Part shown: piece after piece, positions 34,788 to 42,391 of the stretch
Position numbering within the stretch: position 1 is the stretch's first letter
Layout: every line of letters starts with the position of its first letter
Assembly: GCA_026984215.1 (NCBI GenBank)
Contig: JALSSO010000091.1
Location: 1 to 44,506, forward strand
Direction of reading: 5' to 3'
Length of the DNA: 44,506 nt
From: Gammaproteobacteria bacterium
Lineage (GTDB): Bacteria > Pseudomonadota > Gammaproteobacteria > JAJDOJ01
Position numbers and translations under genes: made by a program
Notes under the pieces: generated by a model
What the model saw: only the letters and a program-made list of their open reading frames with translations
Told to the model about the DNA's origin: nothing
The model's database searches: none

Positions 34788-36818
34788 TCACCTCCGCGGT
34801 TCGCGGATCGCCACCACACGATCCGCAGCCAGATCCTCGAGCACCTGGCGTGTCCCACTGGGCCATTCGACCACCAGGCGTTCGACCCGCCCATGCCCGC
34901 CCAGGCCGAAGTGCAAGCGTTTGTGATCCTGGGCGAAACTGTGGGTACCCCCGGAGCGGACCCGCCACTGGGAGCGCCCCCCGGCCACCACCGTCACCCG
35001 GGCACCGATTCCGTCCCGGTTGCTGCGCGTACCGACCAGATCCACCTCCAGCCAATGGTTGCCGTTGGGCACGCCCCGCAGCAGCTGGTAGGGACCACGT
35101 TGATCGAACGGCGGCGGCCCGTGCCCATTGGTGACGAACAGATCCAAAGCCCCGTCCCGGTCGTAATCGGCCACCACCGCCACGTCGCCCCTTCCCGAAT
35201 CGACCCCCTGCGCACCGGCCTCCCAGGTGACGTCGCGAAAGACGCCCTCACCCTGATTGGCCAGGAGCAGATTGGCGGTGTTGCGCACCGCACCGGAACA
35301 GACGAAATAGAGATCCAGGTCCATGTCGTTGTCGAAGTCGCCGGCGGTCACACTGGTGCAGCCCACCGCCTCGGGGCGTTCGAGTTCCCATTCCAGCCTG
35401 CGGTATCGGCCAACACTGCCCTGCGAAAGGAGGATGACCGGGTTGGCCAGCCTACGACCCGGACGAATGCCCACGATCTCGGGTTCCTGGATCGGCTGAG
35501 CGCCCCGGATACGAACGGCAAGGTGCCCCATGGTCGTGTCGATGACCCATCGTCCGTCCCGATGCGTGATCCGCACATCAGCGGCCTGGGTGGTGGACCC
35601 ATTCGCGGCCTGCTCGGGCGTCAGATCGAGAACCATGTGGCGGCCCTCGAACATCCGTACCATCCCGCCCACGGAGACCCGGGGCGCCGGAAGCTTCGGC
35701 GGACGCCAGACGTACTCCAGTTCGATATGCAGCGGCCCCTCGGACGTGAACCGCAGGCGCGCCCGGTGATCCACCGTCCGCCGCCGTGTGAGCAGGGCGT
35801 CCACCCGGTGCGGGGCCGGTTGGACGAGATCGTTGACTTCGCCCAGCGAGCGAGCCAACGCGAAGTCCGGCACACCGTCCCCGTTGAGGTCCCCGATGGC
35901 AGCGTCGGTCACCACCCCGGGCACCGAGGGCAGACCGAACTGCGGGGTCGCGTCCGTGAACCGCCCATTCTCAAGACGCAGGAAGCGCGTGCCGGTGGAG
36001 AACAGCGCGACCCTCGGCTGCGCCTGCCGTCTCCCGATGGCGGTGAGTAGGGGGAACGGATCACCCGCCGTGATCCGGGGAAGACTCGTGCGCAAGCGTG
36101 CCGCGATCAGGCCGTGCCAGACGGCACGAATACGATCCACCATCCCCCATGGGGCAAGGGCCTCGTCCAGACCTGCGTCCAGCCGCCGAAAGGCCTTTCC
36201 GTCGTCGTTGTGGAACAACGCATTGGGAGCCTTTCCATCGCGGCGCGGGTGGTTGACCACCAGAAGATCCAGATGACCATCGGCGTCCGCGTCCAGCCAC
36301 AGCGGAGTACGCCCCCGCGCCAGTCCATACGCCACGCCGAGTTCTGCGGCACGCTCCACGAATGCCCCGTCGGTGTTGACCAGGAGCAGGTTGGGATTGG
36401 CCGCGTACCCCCCGCCAGCGCCGCAGAGCACCACCAGATCCTGGTCGCCGTCGTTGTCGAAGTCCGCCCAGCCGGCGCCGTGCGGATCCGCGCCAGCCGG
36501 AACATCCAGGCGGGAGGCGGCCTCGTCACGAAATCGACCGCCGCCCAGATTGATGAGCAGCACGGGCCGATTGGAAAGCCCGCCCTCTCCTTCCACGCGG
36601 TGGTTGCCGATCCAGAGATCGGGCAGGCCGTCTCCGTTGGCATCCCCCCAGGCCGCTCCGGCCGTGGGCTCAACGAACCGGATCCCTGCCCTCGCGGTCG
36701 CGTCTTCGAAGGCCATGCCCACCGCCCCAGCCTGTGTGACCGCCATGACCGCCGCAACCGCGATGCACCAACCGACGATCGTTCCCCTGGGACACCCATT
36801 ACCAGTCCGCATCGTCAT
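34788..36818 (-). CDS. Secreted FG-GAP/VCBS repeat protein with C-terminal ASPIC/UnbV domain (CRTAC1-like), copy C
   Basis: A 676-residue exported protein. A signal peptide (to about residue 32, [14 protein letters not shown]) is followed by FG-GAP repeats carrying calcium-loop motifs such as [40 protein letters not shown] and [10 protein letters not shown], which predict a beta-propeller. The last 90 residues ([22 protein letters not shown] to LVVEWPSGT) are an ASPIC/UnbV domain. A middle region of about 150 residues with extended beta character interrupts the repeats. Function unknown; adhesion or ligand binding is inferred from propeller relatives. Its ATG lies within the end of the sulfotransferase gene (20-nt overlap). 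Related to copy A along its whole length. Confidence 0.85.
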   Translation of the reverse strand: MTMRTGNGCPRGTIVGWCIAVAAVMAVTQAGAVGMAFEDATARAGIRFVEPTAGAAWGDANGDGLPDLWIGNHRVEGEGGLSNRPVLLINLGGGRFRDEAASRLDVPAGADPHGAGWADFDNDGDQDLVVLCGAGGGYAANPNLLLVNTDGAFVERAAELGVAYGLARGRTPLWLDADADGHLDLLVVNHPRRDGKAPNALFHNDDGKAFRRLDAGLDEALAPWGMVDRIRAVWHGLIAARLRTSLPRITAGDPFPLLTAIGRRQAQPRVALFSTGTRFLRLENGRFTDATPQFGLPSVPGVVTDAAIGDLNGDGVPDFALARSLGEVNDLVQPAPHRVDALLTRRRTVDHRARLRFTSEGPLHIELEYVWRPPKLPAPRVSVGGMVRMFEGRHMVLDLTPEQAANGSTTQAADVRITHRDGRWVIDTTMGHLAVRIRGAQPIQEPEIVGIRPGRRLANPVILLSQGSVGRYRRLEWELERPEAVGCTSVTAGDFDNDMDLDLYFVCSGAVRNTANLLLANQGEGVFRDVTWEAGAQGVDSGRGDVAVVADYDRDGALDLFVTNGHGPPPFDQRGPYQLLRGVPNGNHWLEVDLVGTRSNRDGIGARVTVVAGGRSQWRVRSGGTHSFAQDHKRLHFGLGGHGRVERLVVEWPSGTRQVLEDLAADRVVAIREPRR

Positions 36819-37737
36819 AGAACGCCTCCGCCACCGTTGCGGTCACTTCTCGCACGCGGGCCACTTCGCCCGGGGTGAGCTTGTGTTTCCAGCTCTTGAC
36901 ATTGGCCCGGCTGTCCAGGCGTATCGTCCGCTCCCGGCCCTCGGCGAAGGCCGGATTCCCCTCTCCCGAAAAACGTTGGACCACACTCCGCGCCTGCTCG
37001 GTGAATTGGAGACCCAGCCGCGCGAAGAGCTCTTGGAATCCGGTCATCGGATCCACCGAAAGATCCTCATGGCGAACGAAGATCCATTCCGGATGCCGAT
37101 CGCGGTAGATCCCGATCAGATGATGCAACGTCTTCCATAGGAGCGCGGCCTGCTCGATCAGATCCGCTTCATTCCGGCGGCGGGCGAGCGCCTCCAACTC
37201 GGGACGCAACGGTTCCAGGTAGTCGGCCATGAGCTGCGGCTGTCCGAGTGCCCAACGGGTCGGATCGAAGGGCCAACCCAAACGGCGCATGCTGGAGACG
37301 AAGGCCGCAGGATGGCGAATGAGCACCACGACGCGGATGGGAAAACGCAAGGCCAGCCATGGGGCGGAGGCCAGGGCGATGGGATCCTTGAGCAGCGGAA
37401 CCGCCCCCTCGCGCCGGTAAGCGGAGAACCGACGCGCCTGCCGCCACGCCCGGCGAACGCCGGCCGGAGACCGGGCATCCAAAAGGGCTCGAGACAGCTT
37501 GTACCGCCCCGCCAGCATCTGGGCGACGCCCGGCAGGTAACGCGCCTCGTTGCCCGGATGGATATAGGTGAAATACCGCTCGAAGCGGCAGTCGCAAATG
37601 GCCCGGCCGACCCCTGCGTCGGGGTTGAACGGCTCGTAGAGATAGTACAATCCCGGGGCCTCGGCCAGCATGCGACCGGCCCAGGTGGTCCCCGAACGCG
37701 GGGCCCCCGTCACGAGAATGGGCTGGAGGGCCTTCAC
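36799..37737 (-). CDS. PAPS-dependent sulfotransferase family protein
   Basis: A 312-residue cytosolic protein without signal peptide. The 5'-phosphosulfate loop is TGAPRSGTTW (near residues 9-18) and the 3'-phosphate site is VVLIRHPAAFVSS, followed by VRHEDLSVDP and a C-terminal SWKHKLTPGEVARV stretch, as in the sulfotransfer_1/3 families. It would move sulfate from PAPS to a hydroxyl or amine of an unknown acceptor. GTG 37737 is chosen because it overlaps the TGA of the preceding lipoprotein gene (GTGA) and sits just before the PAPS loop. Its position between three secreted ASPIC proteins suggests it modifies them, their glycan, or a shared ligand. Confidence 0.86.
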   Translation of the reverse strand: MKALQPILVTGAPRSGTTWAGRMLAEAPGLYYLYEPFNPDAGVGRAICDCRFERYFTYIHPGNEARYLPGVAQMLAGRYKLSRALLDARSPAGVRRAWRQARRFSAYRREGAVPLLKDPIALASAPWLALRFPIRVVVLIRHPAAFVSSMRRLGWPFDPTRWALGQPQLMADYLEPLRPELEALARRRNEADLIEQAALLWKTLHHLIGIYRDRHPEWIFVRHEDLSVDPMTGFQELFARLGLQFTEQARSVVQRFSGEGNPAFAEGRERTIRLDSRANVKSWKHKLTPGEVARVREVTATVAEAFYDDADW

Positions 37738-39713
37738 CGTCCCGGCCCGGTTCCCGGGATCACCGGTCGCCGGGTGCACCTGCCGGCATCGGATCCCGAT
37801 GGACGGCCAACCCGATACAGGCGGTCGGCCGCAAGTCCCTCCAGCGTGCACGTCTCACCGTCCGGCCAACTGATTTGCAGCCTCTCGGCGTGGTCCCGGG
37901 CGCCGAGGCCGAAATAGACCCGATAGTGGCCGCTGGAGTAATGGGCCCCTTCGGCATGCCCCACGTAGCGGAGCTGGGAGCCGTCCCGGGTGAACAGCCG
38001 GACACGGGCACCGAGCGAGGCTCGATCCCCCGCAGGCCCCTCCACGTCGAGCGCGAGCCAATGCCCGGCGGGAGTCGGCGCCCAAGCGATTCGGGTCAGC
38101 CAGACGCCCGCCAACGCGCCCGAAGCCGCACCCGTATAGCCCGACCACGCGGCGAGCTTCCGGGCCCAGAAGTGCTTCTTCGGCTGTACATTGAGCGCCA
38201 GGACCGCATCGCGCCCGCCGTTGCCGTCCAGATCGGCCCAGGCGATCCGTGCATCGCCGAGCCGCCACGGCGAGCCGCCGCCCTCGAGTCCGAGCCGGGC
38301 CACGCGATGGAACCCTCGTCCATTCCGGGTAAACACGCCACCGGGCAGGGCGTAGAGTTCCTCATGCCCATCGTTGTCCCGATCCGCCCACACCGCCGCG
38401 AAACTGCGCCGAGGCAGACCCCAAGCCCGGATGGATACGGGCCTCATATCATGGGAGGCCGGCTCGCCCAGGAACAGGCGGTTGCCCTGCCGGGATACCA
38501 CCAGCACGTCGAAGTCACCGTCCTCGTCCACATCGGTCACCCGGACCGCCGCGGGCACGTGGGTGGAGGCTTCCCCGAAGCGCGTACAGTCGAACCGCTG
38601 CGCGCCGCGCGTACAAACACGCAGTCCGTCACGATCCGCCCAGATCAGCTCGGGCCGGGAATCCCCCCAGAGATCCACCCACGCGAAATGCCCCGCCGTG
38701 GGGAAGCCGACCCCTTCCAGGCTACCGACCTCATGGAAACGCCCGTCGGGCTCCCGGCGGTACAACCGGTTGGGATCCCGAGCATGCGGACCCCGGCCGC
38801 ATGCCACATACAAGTCGGCGTCCGCGTCTCCGTCATAATCCACCCAGGCCGCTTGTCTTCCCGGGCAGCCGAACTTCTCGAGGCCGACCACGCGCCCGGT
38901 CTCCCGCATGCCCTCGGGCCCCGGGTCGAACAGTTCGTCCCAGAACCGCATGGGGTAACGCGCCATGGCCGCACGCAAGCCCCCGCGCGTGATGAAGATT
39001 TCGGGACGGCCGTCCCCATCGATATCGTCCCAGGCCATCCCGTGGCGGTCACGCAGAAAGATGGAAAAGCGGGCGCTTCGTGGAGACACGCCCTCCGCGC
39101 CCACGTGAATCCGCTGCGGATCGACACCGATCGAGATCTCGATGGGCTGGGCGTGTCGTCGAGGCGCCACGGCGATCCCATCCTTCGGGCCCGAGAGCTC
39201 GAATCGCGTCACGCTGTGCAAGACCGCCCTCGGACGCAATGCGGTCTCGATCCGGATTTGCGCATCACCCGTGGCGCGGCCCTCGACACGGGACAGCACG
39301 TCGATGCTGCCCTCGATGGGGAAGGCCTCGTCACCGAGCCCCTGCGTGTCCACATGGATCCACGGACCCTGCCAATATACATACACGCCAGAAGCCTTTT
39401 TTGGCGGTGGATTCGGCGCTACGTAGAGGCCCGGAAACCGTGGATCCTGATCCAGATGCCATGAAGCATATACGTCGCGGAACCCATCCCCGCCGCGATT
39501 CAGGGTCACGCTCTGACGGGCGGAATGGTTGACCGTATACAAATCCAGGCGTCCGTCGGCGTCGGCATCGGTGACCCCGACATCGAACAGGCCGTACGTG
39601 GCCAGATCCACGGATTGCAGCTCGGTCTGGGGAGGAGGCAGGATCACCGGCTCGCAAGCCGCCAGCAGCACGGCGGACAACCCGCCCACCCACCACACCA
39701 GGGGGCGCGGCAC
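37734..39713 (-). CDS. FG-GAP/ASPIC-UnbV lipoprotein, copy B
   Basis: A 659-residue exported lipoprotein. The signal peptide ends with a lipobox, LLAAC (Cys about residue 21), so it is membrane-anchored, unlike copies A and C. FG-GAP motifs are DADADGRLDLY, DDIDGDGRPEI, DYDGDADADLY, DVDEDGDFDVL, DRDNDGHEELY and DLDGNGGRDAV. The final 90 residues are an ASPIC/UnbV-like domain (HWLALDVEGPAGDRASLGARV to ISWPDG). Divergent from copies A and C in sequence. GTG 39713 overlaps the TAG of copy A by one base (TAGTG) and has GGGAGC upstream. Function unknown. Confidence 0.83.
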   Translation of the reverse strand: MPRPLVWWVGGLSAVLLAACEPVILPPPQTELQSVDLATYGLFDVGVTDADADGRLDLYTVNHSARQSVTLNRGGDGFRDVYASWHLDQDPRFPGLYVAPNPPPKKASGVYVYWQGPWIHVDTQGLGDEAFPIEGSIDVLSRVEGRATGDAQIRIETALRPRAVLHSVTRFELSGPKDGIAVAPRRHAQPIEISIGVDPQRIHVGAEGVSPRSARFSIFLRDRHGMAWDDIDGDGRPEIFITRGGLRAAMARYPMRFWDELFDPGPEGMRETGRVVGLEKFGCPGRQAAWVDYDGDADADLYVACGRGPHARDPNRLYRREPDGRFHEVGSLEGVGFPTAGHFAWVDLWGDSRPELIWADRDGLRVCTRGAQRFDCTRFGEASTHVPAAVRVTDVDEDGDFDVLVVSRQGNRLFLGEPASHDMRPVSIRAWGLPRRSFAAVWADRDNDGHEELYALPGGVFTRNGRGFHRVARLGLEGGGSPWRLGDARIAWADLDGNGGRDAVLALNVQPKKHFWARKLAAWSGYTGAASGALAGVWLTRIAWAPTPAGHWLALDVEGPAGDRASLGARVRLFTRDGSQLRYVGHAEGAHYSSGHYRVYFGLGARDHAERLQISWPDGETCTLEGLAADRLYRVGRPSGSDAGRCTRRPVIPGTGPGR

Positions 39714-41725
39714 TAGCGGTGCTCCCGTATGGAGAGGACTTGATTCCCCGGAACGTCCTTCAGCACCGTGGTGGCGCCGTCGGGCCAGCGCACGCGCAGG
39801 AGCTGCACGGTGGCATTGGGGCCCAGCCCGAAATGGATTCGCGCGTGGCTTTGTGACATGCGATGCATGCCGCCCCCCTGCACCCGAAACTGCCGTCTTC
39901 CCCCGGCAGTGACTTCCACCACCGCACCGATCGCGTCCCGGTTGGGCGGCCGGCCCTCGAGGTCGATCTCGATCCAATGATTCCCGTTGCCCAGGTTGTG
40001 GAACAACTGATGGGGGCCATCCGCAACGAACGGAGAGGTGGGGTCCGCCCCATTGGTGACGAACAGATCCAGGAAACCATCCCGATCGTAGTCCGCCACC
40101 ACGACGGTATCCCCCCGCCCGGCCATGCTGCCCGCAGCTCCACCGGCTTCTTTCACCAGGGTGAACCGACCGGCCCCGTCGTTTTCCAGCAGGCGGTTGG
40201 GCAGATTGTGCACCGGCCCCGTACACACCATGTAGAGATCCTCGTCCATATCATTGTCGAAGTCCCCCGCCACCACGTAGTGGCAGGCGGTGTCCTCACC
40301 GGCCGCGCCCTCGAGCGGTGCCGGGCGGAAGCCTTCCGCCGTGCCCAACAGGAGGACGTCACGTCCCCTCGGACGGAAAGGTGCGAAACCCACCGGCTCG
40401 GCCCGTGTAAGCGCGCCTTCGCAATCGACGATGTAATCCACCGGCTGATGGCGAATGCCATTGCGTAGTTCCCACACCCGTTCGGCCGCGAGCCAACGGA
40501 TCGTGACCTTGCCCTCCGGGGCCGGGCCGTCGCGCCAGATCGCTTCCTCCGGCCGCAGCCGAAAACGCCGTGTCCTCGGGGAACCGGAGGAACCGATGCG
40601 AATCCGAGAAAGTGGCATCCATTCCGGATAGATCGCAAAGATGGCGTCTCCCTCACAAGCGAAACGCACCGCATGCGGCGGCCTGCGGGAACTGGTTCCT
40701 TTGAGGGTACCCAGGATGCGGTGCTCTCCCTCCCGCACCATGTCCGGCGGCAGGTACTCCCCACGGGTCAGATAAACGTCCGTTCGCCCGTCCCCGTCGA
40801 AATCGCCGAACGCCGCGTCGCTGATCTCGTCGACGGCCGGCGCGTCGAACGTGTGACTGATGTCTTCCAACCGCCCGTCCTTCAGCGCAAACACGCGCGC
40901 CGGATCGGACAGCAGAACCAGCTCCGGCCGATGGTCGCCGGTGAGATCCGCGAGCTGCGCGGAGACCAGGAACCGAGGGGCACGCCAGCGCAGTCCTTTC
41001 CGCCAACGCCAATGGACGAGATTGTCCCAAAGCTTCCAGGCCCGCTCCCAGCGGTCCGGCCGGCCGTCCCGGAAACCCAGCGCGTCCGGTGCACGGGCAA
41101 AACGCCCTTCGTCCTGCAGATACAACACCGATCCCCCCCACTGCTTGTCCCGGGCGTTGACCGCCAACAGATCCAGGTCTCCGTCACCATCGGCATCCAG
41201 CCACAGCGGTGTGAGTCCGTGTCCGGGCTGGGCGAGGCCCCTTTCGTCCGCCTCGTCCCGCAACCGACCGTCCGTGTTGACGAACAGGTGATTACGCCCC
41301 TGACCGGGCACCAGCGAACCATCGGGCTTCGCCAGGGCATCCACCAGCTCGACGAGATCCGCGTCCCCGTCCGAATCGAAGTCCGCCCACGCCGCGCCAT
41401 GCGTGTCCGCCCGTGGGTCCCCGGTCCAGACCTCGGGCACGATGTCTCGGAATCCACCACGCCGGTCGTTCAGATACAGAACCGGACGGGTATTGTGGTT
41501 CCCCACCCAGAGGTCGGGCCAGCCATCACCGTTGAAGTCACCCCACGAAGCCCCCCACGAAGTGCCCCGGTGCTCGATACCCGCTCGGGCCGTCACCTCC
41601 TCGAACCGGATACCGGCATCGACCCGAAAACAGGGCAGGAGCAGGAGTAGGGTGAGGGCGATCCGTGCACAGCGAGGCAGACGGTTGAGCACGACCGAAC
41701 CTGAACGCGCGTGCTGGAACGGCAT
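39713..41725 (-). CDS. Secreted FG-GAP/VCBS repeat protein with ASPIC/UnbV domain (CRTAC1-like), copy A
   Basis: A 670-residue exported protein. A signal peptide (to about residue 37, IALTLLLLLPCFRVDA) is followed by FEEVTARAGIEHRG, the usual start of CRTAC1-like proteins, then FG-GAP calcium motifs DFNGDGWPDLW, DFDSDGDADL, DADGDGDLDL, DFDGDGRTDVY, DFDNDMDEDLY and DYDRDGFLDL, and a C-terminal ASPIC/UnbV domain (NHWIEIDLEGRPPNRDAIGAVV to VRWPDGATT). Similar to copy C in domain order and length. ATG 41725 (preceded by GTG 41728) is the start; no strong ribosome site is visible. First gene of the overlapping four-gene set. Confidence 0.85.
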   Translation of the reverse strand: MPFQHARSGSVVLNRLPRCARIALTLLLLLPCFRVDAGIRFEEVTARAGIEHRGTSWGASWGDFNGDGWPDLWVGNHNTRPVLYLNDRRGGFRDIVPEVWTGDPRADTHGAAWADFDSDGDADLVELVDALAKPDGSLVPGQGRNHLFVNTDGRLRDEADERGLAQPGHGLTPLWLDADGDGDLDLLAVNARDKQWGGSVLYLQDEGRFARAPDALGFRDGRPDRWERAWKLWDNLVHWRWRKGLRWRAPRFLVSAQLADLTGDHRPELVLLSDPARVFALKDGRLEDISHTFDAPAVDEISDAAFGDFDGDGRTDVYLTRGEYLPPDMVREGEHRILGTLKGTSSRRPPHAVRFACEGDAIFAIYPEWMPLSRIRIGSSGSPRTRRFRLRPEEAIWRDGPAPEGKVTIRWLAAERVWELRNGIRHQPVDYIVDCEGALTRAEPVGFAPFRPRGRDVLLLGTAEGFRPAPLEGAAGEDTACHYVVAGDFDNDMDEDLYMVCTGPVHNLPNRLLENDGAGRFTLVKEAGGAAGSMAGRGDTVVVADYDRDGFLDLFVTNGADPTSPFVADGPHQLFHNLGNGNHWIEIDLEGRPPNRDAIGAVVEVTAGGRRQFRVQGGGMHRMSQSHARIHFGLGPNATVQLLRVRWPDGATTVLKDVPGNQVLSIREHR

Positions 41726-41859
41726 CACACTCTACGGGCGGGAATCGTCCAAGGAGATCTCGGCCTTCCAGGGCACGAGATTACCGGCGAACCATGAAAT
41801 CGCCGAGCGAGACATGCGGGGGGTCACCACGTGCCTCGCACACACCGTGAAGGCGAGGC

Positions 41860-42351
41860 TCAACGACACAAGGGCTCCAGCGCCGGTGCGGGGGTTCCGG
41901 TGCACACCATGTATTTTTCGACTTCGCCGCCGATCCGGATTCCGCCCTGTGTGTCCGTGGTCACCACATAAATGGTCTTCCATCCCGCGCCCTGCACCGA
42001 TGCGAGATACCGTGCGGGCCCATAGGGATACACATGGATCACCGCAGTCCCGGTGCTGCCCTGCAGACGCGTCAGGCGCGCCTGCCGGACGGTTGGATTG
42101 CGCAGGAGACGCCGTTGATCGCGGGCGTAACTGCCCGTCAAATAGCGGTCCACGTCGGCGGCCGTCATGGTGGGAAGTTGCTGGACGAAGCGTTCCACGA
42201 ACCCCCGGATGCGGTTCAGCTCCGCAGAATCGCCCCCGGTCCCGGCTGGACCCGTTGCAGCGCTCACCACTGTCGCCCAGCCTGCAACCAGCAAGAACGC
42301 GATCACGCGAAAGGGGAGTTTTCGGAACATTTTCACGACTGCACGCCTCAT
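41860..42351 (-). CDS. Small secreted protein of unknown function
   Basis: A 163-residue protein with a signal peptide (PFRVIAFLLVAGWATVVSAA) and a mature part of about 130 residues containing RIRGFVERFVQQLPTMTAADVDRYL, RYLASVQGAGWKTIYVVTTD and a C-terminal pair of cysteines that could form a disulfide. I do not recognise the family. ATG 42351 and ATG 42330 (MFRKLPFR) both give a good signal peptide; neither has a clear ribosome site. It lies between the SGNH-hydrolase gene (40 nt) and the ASPIC operon (134 nt), same strand, so it may belong to one secreted-protein locus. Confidence 0.65.
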   Translation of the reverse strand: MRRAVVKMFRKLPFRVIAFLLVAGWATVVSAATGPAGTGGDSAELNRIRGFVERFVQQLPTMTAADVDRYLTGSYARDQRRLLRNPTVRQARLTRLQGSTGTAVIHVYPYGPARYLASVQGAGWKTIYVVTTDTQGGIRIGGEVEKYMVCTGTPAPALEPLCR

Positions 42352-42391
42352 CCACGCTCACTCTGTAAACACACACCGTGATGCCACGCAA

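Noticed and set aside
41726-41859. Promoter or terminator before ASPIC copy A
   Set aside because: A 7-bp GCCTCGC/GCGAGGC inverted repeat exists but has no T-run, and TTGGAC with TAGAGT are only 12 nt apart; nothing convincing.
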